Below, one piece after another: positions 35,560 through 44,539 of a stretch of 64,000 nt of DNA (position 1 is the stretch's first letter; every line of letters starts with the position of its first letter). Source of the stretch: Bacteroidota bacterium. Its GTDB lineage: Bacteria > Bacteroidota > Bacteroidia > UKL13-3. The stretch covers positions 124,001 to 188,000 of the forward strand of contig JAIXWI010000029.1 of the NCBI GenBank assembly GCA_027491355.1. The letters are read 5' to 3'. The notes under the pieces are model-generated. The model ran no database searches and was not told where the DNA came from. It saw only the letters and a list, made by a program, of their open reading frames with translations. Position numbers and translations under genes: made by a program.

Positions 35560-36192
35560 ATGAAAACATTTCACAAAATAGAACTCGCGTTGCTCGAAAA
35601 ACAACACAGAACCAATTTAATCAACGCGCTTTCAGGTATTAGGCCTGCCAACCTTATTGGCACTATCTCTGAAACCAAGGTGAGCAATTTAGCCATCTTT
35701 AATTCTGTCATGCATATTGGTGCGGACCCCGCATTGATGGGGTTTATCATGCGACCTACTCATGTCAACAGAGACACCTTTAAAAACATTGAAACAACTC
35801 TGGAATTTACCATCAATCATGTTCACATAGATTGTATTGCAGCAGCACACCAAACATCCGCAAGATACGAAGAGTCAGAGTTTGAAGCCTGTGGTTTTAC
35901 ACCTGAATACAGCAATGCAATTAAAGCTCCTTATGTTGCTGAATCAATCATACAAATAGGTTTGAGCTTGGCCGAAATTATTCCTATCAACTCTAACCAG
36001 ACCAAACTAATTGTGGGTGAAGTTCAAGAAATAAGAATAAAAAATGAAGCCTGTTTGGAGCAAGATTTGAGAATCAATTTAACCACCGCAAACAGCTCAG
36101 GTGTGAATGGTTTAGATACCTATTATGCTCTAGAAAAAAAAGCTACCTTTAAGTATGCCAAACCCAACGAAAAACCTGAACAAATTTTTTAA
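35560..36192 (+). CDS. Flavin reductase-like protein (FMN-binding split barrel)
   Basis: The 210-aa protein has the flavin reductase-like pattern: LSGIRPANLIGTISETKVSNLAIFNSVMHIGADPALMGFIMRPTHVNRDTFKNIETTLEFTINHV, with the flavin-binding loop SVMHIGADPAL and GxIMRPTHVNRDT. It lacks signal peptide and membrane segments. It starts right after the SDR stop, so the two are coupled, perhaps as partners in a flavin-dependent reaction. Its stop overlaps the stop of the convergent porin gene. Substrate unknown. Confidence 0.88.
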   Translation: MKTFHKIELALLEKQHRTNLINALSGIRPANLIGTISETKVSNLAIFNSVMHIGADPALMGFIMRPTHVNRDTFKNIETTLEFTINHVHIDCIAAAHQTSARYEESEFEACGFTPEYSNAIKAPYVAESIIQIGLSLAEIIPINSNQTKLIVGEVQEIRIKNEACLEQDLRINLTTANSSGVNGLDTYYALEKKATFKYAKPNEKPEQIF

Positions 36193-37313
36193 AACCAGAT
36201 GGCAAAATTACCTACCATTTGCATGCAATATTTAGTAGGTTGACTCAGTTCATTCAAAAAAACTGCCTCTTTTGCTTGGTATGATTTCAACTCCATTTTA
36301 AAAGCTGTGTTCTTGTATTTTTTTAATTGGTAAGAGCCTGTTAAACCAAAAACTTCGAAACCTGCAGCCCCTGTATTGACGTTGGCAACCATTAAATCAG
36401 GGTCACTGAAATACTCTGCTCGTACAGCAAATGATTGTGCTTTGTCTATGGCTATTTTACCTTGAATATTTGCATTGTACCATCTACCTTGGTGTTCAAC
36501 GCCTGCAGCGTTTTTAGTTTGTTGAAACCCTAAATAAACGTCTCCTGACAAACCTAAAGTTTTATTGATGTTCTCATAAATGAAGTAACAATCCATGAAT
36601 GTTCTGTTTCTAAAATCACTCCTTGAATTGGCATTTTGGGTATTTCCATAAAATACATTAAAATCAACTAATAACTGCTTAGATGGCCTATACTCAAATT
36701 GTAAAGCATACGACTTATCTGAATTAAGAGCGATGGTTTGTTGCCATCCATTCAAAACATAAAAACTTGATGACCATTCATTGTCAATTGGAATTGACAA
36801 CCTAGCACCGGTTACAAAATATGGTGAGAATTCTGCACCTATTGAACGCGAATAAAGGAGTTGATCTTTACTTACTGGCGACTCATTTGTTATTGGTGAA
36901 TTTAAAACTCCTACATCCAACCATATTTTTCTTTCTTTATGTAACAAAATACCCGCGTTTGCTTCCAATAAATTTTGTAATGTTTGTGGTTCTTTTGCAT
37001 AATTGGCATTCATGTAAGTACCAAAAGCAGGCACAAAAGATGCCCTGTAATTTTCGCCGTGCAACCTAAAATCTGCATAAGCCAAATTGATATTGAGCTC
37101 ATTGTGTCTGGCTGATGAAACCTGATAAGGGGTTTCTAAACTTTTTGGTTGGTTAAAATCAAAATTATAATAAGTGTCTATGAAGCCATGTATAGATAAC
37201 TTTGAATCTGTTTCAGCATAACTCGTATCTATGGCAGCTGTATTGATAACTTGCGCATTTGCAATTTTGAGACAGCTCAATCCAATTAAAATTCCTGTAA
37301 AATATTTGTTCAT
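36189..37313 (-). CDS. Outer-membrane beta-barrel porin (PF07642-like)
   Basis: The start at 37313 (MNKYFTGILIGLSCLKIANAQ) gives a signal peptide; the track start at 37352 extends past it. The mature 354 residues begin with a short coil and then LSIHGFIDTYYNFDFNQPKS, the hallmark first strand of the OmpL/BBP2 porin family in Bacteroidota. Further strand pairs follow (RLHGENYRASFVPAFGTYMN, LLVDFNVFYGNTQNANS) and the protein ends MQMVGNFAIWF. Family members are outer-membrane diffusion channels. The stop codon overlaps that of the flavin reductase gene. Confidence 0.85.
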   Translation of the reverse strand: MNKYFTGILIGLSCLKIANAQVINTAAIDTSYAETDSKLSIHGFIDTYYNFDFNQPKSLETPYQVSSARHNELNINLAYADFRLHGENYRASFVPAFGTYMNANYAKEPQTLQNLLEANAGILLHKERKIWLDVGVLNSPITNESPVSKDQLLYSRSIGAEFSPYFVTGARLSIPIDNEWSSSFYVLNGWQQTIALNSDKSYALQFEYRPSKQLLVDFNVFYGNTQNANSRSDFRNRTFMDCYFIYENINKTLGLSGDVYLGFQQTKNAAGVEHQGRWYNANIQGKIAIDKAQSFAVRAEYFSDPDLMVANVNTGAAGFEVFGLTGSYQLKKYKNTAFKMELKSYQAKEAVFLNELSQPTKYCMQMVGNFAIWF

Positions 37314-37370
37314 TTGTTGGCTATTAATTTTAGTTCCAAACCAAATGTACAAAATTCTGTTATTAATTGT

Positions 37371-37994
37371 ATGAATACCCTTTTATTGTATCTGCTTCAG
37401 TTATCTTTGCTTGGCAGCAATCAAACCAAATTTAATCACATGCAACAACAAGAAAATCATTCTTTACAAACCATTGTTTTAGGTGCAGGTTGCTTCTGGT
37501 GCGTAGAAGCCATTTATGAACAAATTAGAGGAGTGATAAAAGTAGAAAGTGGCTATGCTGGTGGGCAAACTATAAATCCAACCTATGAAGAAGTTTGTTC
37601 AGGAGCAAGCAACCATATTGAAGTGTGTAAAATAACTTATGACCCTCAACAAATTACATTCCAAGATTTGCTAACGGTTTTTTGGGAAATGCATGATCCA
37701 ACAACTCCAAACAGACAAGGAAACGATATTGGCACACAATACCAATCTGTTATTTTTTGCAACAATGAAACAGAAATGAAACAAGCACTTGAACAAAAAG
37801 CTGCACTCAATGCTGCAAAAAAATTCAGTAACCCTATCGTAACTTCAATTCGTAAAATGGAACCATTTTACAAAGCCGAAAACTACCATCAAAACTATTT
37901 TAATAACAACAGTACTCAACCCTATTGTAAATTTGTTATTCAACCTAAATTAGAGAAGTTTAAAAAATCTAAATCTCCGTACTTAAAGCACTGA
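37371..37994 (+). CDS. msrA: Peptide-methionine (S)-S-oxide reductase
   Basis: MsrA repairs oxidised methionine (S-epimer) in proteins. The catalytic Cys is in GCFWC (LGAGCFWCVEAIYEQIRG), followed by VESGYAGGQTINPTYEEVCSGASNHIE and FWEMHDPTTPNRQGNDIGTQYQS. At 207 aa from 37371 it begins with a hydrophobic stretch (MNTLLLYLLQLSLLGS) that could be a signal peptide or membrane anchor. An internal ATG at 37440 would give a cytoplasmic 184-aa enzyme of normal MsrA length. The catalytic part is secure; the start and location are not. The GreA-like gene lies 15 bp downstream. Confidence 0.9.
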   Translation: MNTLLLYLLQLSLLGSNQTKFNHMQQQENHSLQTIVLGAGCFWCVEAIYEQIRGVIKVESGYAGGQTINPTYEEVCSGASNHIEVCKITYDPQQITFQDLLTVFWEMHDPTTPNRQGNDIGTQYQSVIFCNNETEMKQALEQKAALNAAKKFSNPIVTSIRKMEPFYKAENYHQNYFNNNSTQPYCKFVIQPKLEKFKKSKSPYLKH

Positions 37995-38009
37995 ATCAAT
38001 CATAGATAT

Positions 38010-38474
38010 ATGTTAGCAACAGCAGCATCGGCATTGAAACAACAACTCATTGAAACGGCAATACAAGCATTGAAAGAACGAATTAGCAATGCTGAAAATG
38101 CAATGAAGGAAGCCCAAGAATCCGCCAATCAAGAAGAAAAAAGTAGTGCAGGAGACAAATATGAAACTGCAAGAGCAATGGGACAACTTCAAAGGGACAT
38201 GAATGCCAAACAATCTATATTGGCTAAAAAAGAACTCGCATTCTTACAACAACTCAATCTAAATCCAAAGCAAACCGTTGGTAATGGGTCTATTGTTAAA
38301 ACAGCAACAGCATGTTACTTTGTTTCAATTGGTTTAGGAACAATTGATTCAAACCAAGGAAAAGTTCACCTGATTTCCATAGAATCACCAATTGGAAAGG
38401 TTATGAATGGTCTAGGCATCAATGAACAGTTTAAATTTTTAGAACAAACCCATCAAATAGAATTTATTGGATAA
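38010..38474 (+). CDS. GreA/GreB-like protein (often mislabelled 3-oxoacyl-ACP synthase)
   Basis: The 154-aa protein has an N-terminal coiled coil (residues 1 to about 75, with a mid-hairpin region EEKSSAGDKYETARAM) and a C-terminal FKBP-like domain (VGNGSIVKTATACYFVSIGLG and LISIESPIGKVMNGLGINEQFKF). This is the layout of transcript-cleavage factors GreA/GreB, though the acidic tip residues are not clearly conserved. Bacteroidota homologs have been labelled 3-oxoacyl-ACP synthase in some databases (from memory), which does not fit this domain layout. RNA polymerase is the likely target (inference). Confidence 0.75.
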   Translation: MLATAASALKQQLIETAIQALKERISNAENAMKEAQESANQEEKSSAGDKYETARAMGQLQRDMNAKQSILAKKELAFLQQLNLNPKQTVGNGSIVKTATACYFVSIGLGTIDSNQGKVHLISIESPIGKVMNGLGINEQFKFLEQTHQIEFIG

Positions 38475-38504
38475 TGCGGTAAAAAAATTACTAATTTGCA
38501 GCAT

Positions 38505-38990
38505 ATGATACAAAGATTACAAAGCGTTTACCTGCTTACAATTATTCTAATCCTGGTTCTTTTGTGTAGCATGGATACCATTCATTACATTCAACTCATA
38601 CCTGAGGGCAAAAGCATCGCCTACAAAATAAACTTGTTTTATTTCAACTATTTCGAAAACGGACAATTGATTGAAAGTAAATTGCAATTGGGCTTGATTG
38701 CACTCTGCGCTATTACCATAGGACTTTGTACAATGGCAATTTCATCCTACAAAAACAGGCCAAAACAAATAAAATTGTGTTGGGGTGTTTTTACCAGCCA
38801 CTTCTTTTTAACGCTTTCATTTTTGGTTAAAACAATGGTTTATATTCCATCGTTTGATTCCAAAAACTTACTACTCCCATCTATGTTTGGAATTGCATTG
38901 TTGTTCTTCAATTTCTATTTAGTTATAAGAAGCATAGCACTCATCAAGAAAGATGAAGAGTTGGTTAAAAGTGCAGACCGAATCCGTTAA
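38505..38990 (+). CDS. DUF4293 membrane protein
   Basis: The ATG at 38505 (MIQRLQSVYLLTIILILVLLCS) is the conserved DUF4293 start and is preferred to the track TTG at 38496. The 161-aa protein has four predicted helices: about residues 8-25, 60-80, 90-112 and 120-142. The loop after helix 1 is predicted extracytoplasmic (MDTIHYIQLIPEGKSIAYKIN...). The family is typical of Bacteroidota and its function is unknown. It is 30 bp after the GreA-like gene and ends 6 bp before the convergent RND adaptor gene. Confidence 0.88.
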   Translation: MIQRLQSVYLLTIILILVLLCSMDTIHYIQLIPEGKSIAYKINLFYFNYFENGQLIESKLQLGLIALCAITIGLCTMAISSYKNRPKQIKLCWGVFTSHFFLTLSFLVKTMVYIPSFDSKNLLLPSMFGIALLFFNFYLVIRSIALIKKDEELVKSADRIR

Positions 38991-38996
38991 TTCAAT

Positions 38997-40151
38997 CTAG
39001 TCTTCTTTATTTTTAGCAATCATCATGAGCTGATACGCCCCTGTGATGACAAATTTTAAGCCATTGGTTTGCATGCCATTTTTTAATTCAAATGCTGTAT
39101 AACCAGAGCCTGAAATGCCTGTTTCTACTTCCATCATTTCAAAAACTCCTTTGGCTTTCTCAACAAACACATAATTTTTATTGGCATATTGAACAAATGC
39201 TGATTCAGGTAAAACAGTTGAAGCAACTGGATTGGTTTGCATTTCCGCATTCATATAAGTTCCGGGGCTTAATAATTGGTCATATTCCTCAAAATGACAA
39301 TGAATTGTGGTAAAACGCTCTTTGCTTAAATCCTTCCCAATTAGAATAACTTCACACAAATATCTTTTACTAGGATTGTTATTGGTGTATGCATACACTC
39401 TCTGTCCAATAAATACCTTGGCTAAGTCAGATTCAAAAACATTTAAACTTAAATGAATATCTGTAGGGTTTACGAGCTCAAATAAAACCTCAGTTGGTGA
39501 TACATATTTACCAATATTCACATTTACCTTAGAAACAAATCCATCAATGGGCGATTTTAAGAAAATACTTTTAGACAATGTTCCTGCATTCAAGTGTATG
39601 GGATTGATACCTACCAATTTTAACTTTTCAGACAAAGATTGACAGGTAATTTTTTGGCTCTCATAATCATTTTGGGCAAGTTGAAATACCTTGTCACTGA
39701 TGGCCTTACTTTGGTTCAAGGCTTGTTGTCTTTGAAAATCCAATTCTAACAATTTCAATTTTGATTGAGCAATCAAATAATCTTGTTGCAATTGAATGTA
39801 TTGTTGGTCTTCCATTTCCGCAATCACTTCCCCTTTTTTAAGGTGCATACCAGGCAACAACTTAGTAGATTTTAAATACCCACCCAATGGCATACTAACA
39901 GATACCATATTTTGAGGAGGTACATCTATTGAACCACTCAGATTGAAGCTCGAAGACATTTCTTTGTTTTGTGCCAATGCAAGTTTGAGTTCAATGTTGT
40001 TCATTTGTGCGGAATCTAATTGAACAAGGTGCTCATTGGTGTTTTCTATAACTACTTCTGTTTTCTCTTTATTGCCATTTTGACAAGCTATGTTGAGTAT
40101 TATGAACAAATGAATCAGTAACGTATATTTAAAATGGTTAAGCATATTCAT
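38997..40151 (-). CDS. CusB/HlyD-type periplasmic adaptor of a heavy-metal RND efflux pump
   Basis: The 384-aa protein has a lipoprotein signal (LIHLFIILNIACQN, lipidated Cys near residue 23) and the membrane-fusion layout: barrel-sandwich (VSMPLGGYLKSTKLLPGMHLKKGEVIAEM), coiled-coil hairpin (LQQDYLIAQSKLKLLELDFQRQQALNQSK), and beta-barrel (HLSLNVFESDLAKVF). It should join the inner-membrane pump to the outer-membrane channel. It is the last gene of the set, 4 bp after the pump fusion. Metal specificity is not evident; there is no Met- or His-rich N-terminal metal site. Confidence 0.9.
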   Translation of the reverse strand: MNMLNHFKYTLLIHLFIILNIACQNGNKEKTEVVIENTNEHLVQLDSAQMNNIELKLALAQNKEMSSSFNLSGSIDVPPQNMVSVSMPLGGYLKSTKLLPGMHLKKGEVIAEMEDQQYIQLQQDYLIAQSKLKLLELDFQRQQALNQSKAISDKVFQLAQNDYESQKITCQSLSEKLKLVGINPIHLNAGTLSKSIFLKSPIDGFVSKVNVNIGKYVSPTEVLFELVNPTDIHLSLNVFESDLAKVFIGQRVYAYTNNNPSKRYLCEVILIGKDLSKERFTTIHCHFEEYDQLLSPGTYMNAEMQTNPVASTVLPESAFVQYANKNYVFVEKAKGVFEMMEVETGISGSGYTAFELKNGMQTNGLKFVITGAYQLMMIAKNKED

Positions 40152-40155
40152 GTAT

Positions 40156-43100
40156 TTATTGAAAATAATTTAATTGAATAATGGTTTGATTGAGTTGAAA
40201 TTTTGCATCCAAAGCCTCTAATTCATTAGCAATGGCATTGTTCATTAAAAGACTAAAATCAAGAAAATCTATAGCCCCCTTATCAAACAATTCCTTGCTA
40301 GTAATTATGAGTTGGCTGCGTTCTTGTACTTGACTGTACAGCTGGTTGATTTGTTTTGCTGCATCGTAACGGGCAAGTAAATCTTTGTATTTATTGGTTA
40401 TCAAATGTGTTTTGTTGTTGAATTCCTGTTGCGCAATGGTGTAAGCAATTTTTTTGGCCTTGGTTTGTTGCAACTGGCTTCCAAAGAACAATGGAAAATT
40501 CAGCCCCCCTTGAATGGAATTGAAGCGAGTTTGTAAACCATAATTTTGATTGTCAGCACCCATTCCTTGTATGGTTACCGACTGAAATCCTATTTGAAAA
40601 TCTGGTAAAAATTTTAATTTTTCCAATTGGTATTGTTTCAAACTGTGATGAACCAACTGTGCTTGTTCTCTTAATTGAGGATGCATTGCTGTTTTGTTAA
40701 GCATCACTTGCTCATTGAGTTCAAAATTCCAATCTGTGGCAGCTGGCTCTATGTCATTAAGGGTGTTGAGTAAATACTGCAGGTATAATTTTTCAGACTG
40801 AAGTTTACTTTGTAGGTTCAAGATTTCTTTTGATGCATGCACCTTTTGTATTTGCGCATGGGTCAATTCAGGCATAGCAGATTCGCCTAACTTGTTTCTT
40901 AACATGGCTTTTTCTAAGAATAACTGATACAAACTGTCTGCATAGGTCCAAATTTGTATCTTTCTAGATAGCAACAATAATTCATTGAATGTATTAGCTA
41001 CTGCCTGTTTGAGTTCATTCTCTTTCCATTTAATTTGAAATTGATGCGCAGCTAAAGCACTAGATGCCAATTGTTGTTGTTTAATAATGGTGAATGGTGA
41101 CTGAATATTTTGACTCAACCCAATGCGGTTGTCTTTGAAAGCAGAATTAAATTGACCATACTCTAAGTTAAATGTAGTATTGGGTATTGCTACTGCCGCT
41201 TTTTTCACATGAGTTAAGTATTGTAAATACAATTTATCGTTCCTAAACTGTAAGTTATTTGAAAGTGCAGAATCGATGGCAGTATTTAGTTTCAAAATTA
41301 CTGTAGTTTGAGCATGAATTTTTGAATTCATTAACAGCACAAACAAAAGACAAATAGCTGTTTTGGAAAATTTCATTTTGATTTGACTTTTCTCTATTGC
41401 TAAATACATCAACGGCAATAAAAACAAGGTAAGAAAAGTAGCAAAGAGTAATCCACCAATTACAACTGTTGCCAATGGCCTTTGAACTTCTGCTCCAGCG
41501 CCATTGCTCAGTGCCATTGGTAAAAAACCCAATGATGCCACAAAAGCAGTCATCAATACGGGCCTTAAGCGGTTTTTGGTACCTTGAAGAATAATTGAAT
41601 CTAAGTCTGATTGGCCTGCAATTTTTAATCGATTGAACTCACTGATCAAAACAATGCCATTCAATACTGCAACTCCAAACAATGCAATAAAGCCTACACC
41701 TGCAGAAATTGAAAATGGAATACCACGCAAAGCCAACGCAAAAATGCCTCCGGTTGCTGATAAAGGAATGGCAGTAAAAATTAAAAGTCCTTTTAACATT
41801 GATCCAAATGTTAAATACAATAACAATAAAATTAGAAACAGTGCAACAGGAACAGCTATCAATAGTCTGGATTTTGCTTCTTCTAAATTCTCAAAAGAAC
41901 CACCAAATTTCACATAGTATCCTGGCGACAAGTGTAGCTGCTTTTTTACGCTTTCTTGCAATTCATTGACAACCGTTTGAACATCCCTACCGCGCACATT
42001 AAACCCAACCATGATTCTTCTTTTTGCGTCTTCTCGCTGAATTTGTGCAGGCCCTTCTTGTAAATCAACACTGGCTACTTGGTATAATGGCACATCTACA
42101 CCTTTATTATTTGGAATCAATAAATTTTGAACCGCTGTTAAATTGTTTCTTTTTTCATTTTCTAAGCGAACCACCAAATCGAATCGTTTTTCACCTTCAA
42201 ATACCAAACCCGCATTTTTACCAGCAAATGCAGCGTTAACACAAGTATTTACAGTTTCAACCGACAAGCCAAGTTGTGCCATTTTTTGCCGATTGTATTT
42301 GATAACAATTTGAGGCATTCCGGTAACCACTTCAACATAAATGTCTTTAGCTCCTTCTACACTATTTGCAATAGCACCAAGTTGCTTGGCATAATTTGCT
42401 AAAGAGTCTAAGTCTTCCCCAAATATTTTACAAACCACATCTTGTCTGGCTCCTGTCATTAGCTCATTGAAACGCATTTGAACAGGGTATTGAAAACCAA
42501 AATTCACACCTGGTATACTTGCTAATTCTTTAGCCATTTTATCAGACATTTCTGGAAATGTCTTAGCATTTTCCCAGGTAGATTTATCTTTCATGATTAC
42601 CATTAAATCCATTGCTTCAATAGGCATTGGATCCGTTGGAATTTCACCACTTCCAATTTTTGCAACTACTTTTTCAACTTCTGGAAATTTAGATCTCAAT
42701 AATTGAGATGCTTGGTTTGCTATTTGGATGCTCGATTGCAAATTAGAACCCGTTAATATTCTAGTTTCTACTGCAAAATCGCCCTCCTCTAAAACTGGTA
42801 TAAACTCTCCTCCCATTTGAAACAACACAAGCAATGCTAATACAAAGAGGACAAAAGAACCTATGATCAACTGTTTTGAATAACGTATACTTTGTTTTAG
42901 TTTTTCAGAAAAAAATGTAGTCAAATGATGCATCAACTTTTCTGAAATGCTTTTTGGATTCACTTGTTCGCTTTTTAAAAAGAGTGCACACATCATTGGC
43001 ACATAAGTTAAAGAGAGTATGAAGGCTCCCAATAAAGCAAAAGCTACAGTTTGAGCCATAGGCTTAAACATTTTACCTTCAATACCAGACAGAGAAAAAA

Positions 43101-44496
43101 TTGGCAAATAAACTATTAGAATAATGATCTGACCAAAGACTGCGCTATTCATCATTTTACTTGCCAAACTTTGTACATTTTTATTCATCTGATCTTTGCT
43201 CAATTGAATACCAGGTTGAGTAATTGCTTGAATTTGTAAACCATGTAATACTGCTTCAACGATAATGACTGCACCATCTACAATTAACCCAAAGTCAAGT
43301 GCTCCCAAGCTCATTAAGTTGCCGCTTACCTTGAATACATTCATCATAATAATTGCAAAGAGCATCGACAAAGGAATAACAGATGCAACCAACAAACCTG
43401 CTCTCAAATTGCCTAAAAACAATACCAATACAAAAATGACAATGAGCGCACCTTCCAATAAGTTTGAACGAACAGTTCCAATGGCATTGTTTACCATTTT
43501 GGTTCGGTCTAAAAAGGGTTCTATAACAACCCCTTCAGGTAAAATTTCTTGAATACTTGCAATTTTACTTTTAACTTCTTGAATGACTGTGTTTGAATTT
43601 TCCCCTTTCAACATCATCACCACAGCTCCTGCTACTTCATCACCTCCGTTATATGTCATTGCACCATACCTTACAGCATACCCAAAACCAATTGAAGCAA
43701 TATCTCTGATAAAAATAGGTGTAGCATTTGCTGTTTCTTTTACAACAATATTCCCTATATCTTCTGTTGATTGAATTAAACCTTCACTACGAATAAATAA
43801 GACTGAAGGCCCTTTTTCAATGTAAGCACCACCTGTGTTCTGATTGTTATGACTGAGTGCCAAAAACACATCATTGATGGACAACTGATAGGCACTTAAT
43901 TTATTGACATTGATAGCAATTTCATACTGTTTGAGCTTACCACCAAAACTACTGACATCAGCAACCCCCTTTATGCCCAGCAATTGCCTCCTAACAATCC
44001 AGTCTTGTATTGTACGAAGTTGCATTGCATCATAAGTAGCTTCGTAGCCAGGTTTTGGCCTGAGTACATATTGGTATATCTCGCCCAATCCTGTAGTTAC
44101 CGGACCTAAACTTGGAACACCAGAACCAGCAGGAATTTGGTCTTTGACATTGATTAAACGTTCACTGACTTGTTGCCTTGCCCAGTAAACATCCGTTTCA
44201 TCATTGAAAACCAACGTTACCAATGACAAGCCAAATCTTGAAAAACTTCTGATTTCAATTAAACCAGGAATATTGCTATTTGCTTGTTCAATTGGAAAAG
44301 TAATAAGCCGTTCAACATCTGGAGCTCCTAATGAAGGTGAAACAGTAATTACCTGCACCTGGTTATTGGTTATATCAGGCACTGCATCTATGGGTAATTT
44401 TGTAAACTGTACAATGCCTGTTACAATCAATAACAGCACACCTGCACCTACAAGTAATTTATTTCGGACCGAAAATCCGATGATTTTTTTTAACAT
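40156..44496 (-). CDS. CzcA/CusA-family RND pump fused to a TolC/CusC-like outer-membrane factor
   Basis: This 1446-aa protein has two parts. Residues 1 to about 1038 are an inner-membrane HME-RND pump with two porter halves and helix 4 motif SLGALDFGLIVDGAVIIVEA, the heavy-metal signature. Residues 1041-1446 form a TolC-like channel domain with long coiled-coil helices and the pattern LEYGQFNSAFKDNRIGL, ending LNQTIIQLNYFQ. At the join, Met 1041 starts MKFSKTAICLLFVLLMNSKIHAQ, a typical signal peptide with AQ end. Such fusions are known in Bacteroidota. It lies between the histidine-rich gene (upstream) and the adaptor, with 4 bp to the latter. Confidence 0.92.
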   Translation of the reverse strand: MLKKIIGFSVRNKLLVGAGVLLLIVTGIVQFTKLPIDAVPDITNNQVQVITVSPSLGAPDVERLITFPIEQANSNIPGLIEIRSFSRFGLSLVTLVFNDETDVYWARQQVSERLINVKDQIPAGSGVPSLGPVTTGLGEIYQYVLRPKPGYEATYDAMQLRTIQDWIVRRQLLGIKGVADVSSFGGKLKQYEIAINVNKLSAYQLSINDVFLALSHNNQNTGGAYIEKGPSVLFIRSEGLIQSTEDIGNIVVKETANATPIFIRDIASIGFGYAVRYGAMTYNGGDEVAGAVVMMLKGENSNTVIQEVKSKIASIQEILPEGVVIEPFLDRTKMVNNAIGTVRSNLLEGALIVIFVLVLFLGNLRAGLLVASVIPLSMLFAIIMMNVFKVSGNLMSLGALDFGLIVDGAVIIVEAVLHGLQIQAITQPGIQLSKDQMNKNVQSLASKMMNSAVFGQIIILIVYLPIFSLSGIEGKMFKPMAQTVAFALLGAFILSLTYVPMMCALFLKSEQVNPKSISEKLMHHLTTFFSEKLKQSIRYSKQLIIGSFVLFVLALLVLFQMGGEFIPVLEEGDFAVETRILTGSNLQSSIQIANQASQLLRSKFPEVEKVVAKIGSGEIPTDPMPIEAMDLMVIMKDKSTWENAKTFPEMSDKMAKELASIPGVNFGFQYPVQMRFNELMTGARQDVVCKIFGEDLDSLANYAKQLGAIANSVEGAKDIYVEVVTGMPQIVIKYNRQKMAQLGLSVETVNTCVNAAFAGKNAGLVFEGEKRFDLVVRLENEKRNNLTAVQNLLIPNNKGVDVPLYQVASVDLQEGPAQIQREDAKRRIMVGFNVRGRDVQTVVNELQESVKKQLHLSPGYYVKFGGSFENLEEAKSRLLIAVPVALFLILLLLYLTFGSMLKGLLIFTAIPLSATGGIFALALRGIPFSISAGVGFIALFGVAVLNGIVLISEFNRLKIAGQSDLDSIILQGTKNRLRPVLMTAFVASLGFLPMALSNGAGAEVQRPLATVVIGGLLFATFLTLFLLPLMYLAIEKSQIKMKFSKTAICLLFVLLMNSKIHAQTTVILKLNTAIDSALSNNLQFRNDKLYLQYLTHVKKAAVAIPNTTFNLEYGQFNSAFKDNRIGLSQNIQSPFTIIKQQQLASSALAAHQFQIKWKENELKQAVANTFNELLLLSRKIQIWTYADSLYQLFLEKAMLRNKLGESAMPELTHAQIQKVHASKEILNLQSKLQSEKLYLQYLLNTLNDIEPAATDWNFELNEQVMLNKTAMHPQLREQAQLVHHSLKQYQLEKLKFLPDFQIGFQSVTIQGMGADNQNYGLQTRFNSIQGGLNFPLFFGSQLQQTKAKKIAYTIAQQEFNNKTHLITNKYKDLLARYDAAKQINQLYSQVQERSQLIITSKELFDKGAIDFLDFSLLMNNAIANELEALDAKFQLNQTIIQLNYFQ

Positions 44497-44539
44497 GTTA
44501 AATTGAAATTGAATGGAAATAAATCAGCGAAACAAAACC

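Noticed and set aside
40156-44496. Possibility that the RND-TolC fusion is a missed stop or frameshift artefact
   Set aside because: The frame is open through the junction and both domains are complete; fused genes of this length are known in Bacteroidota.
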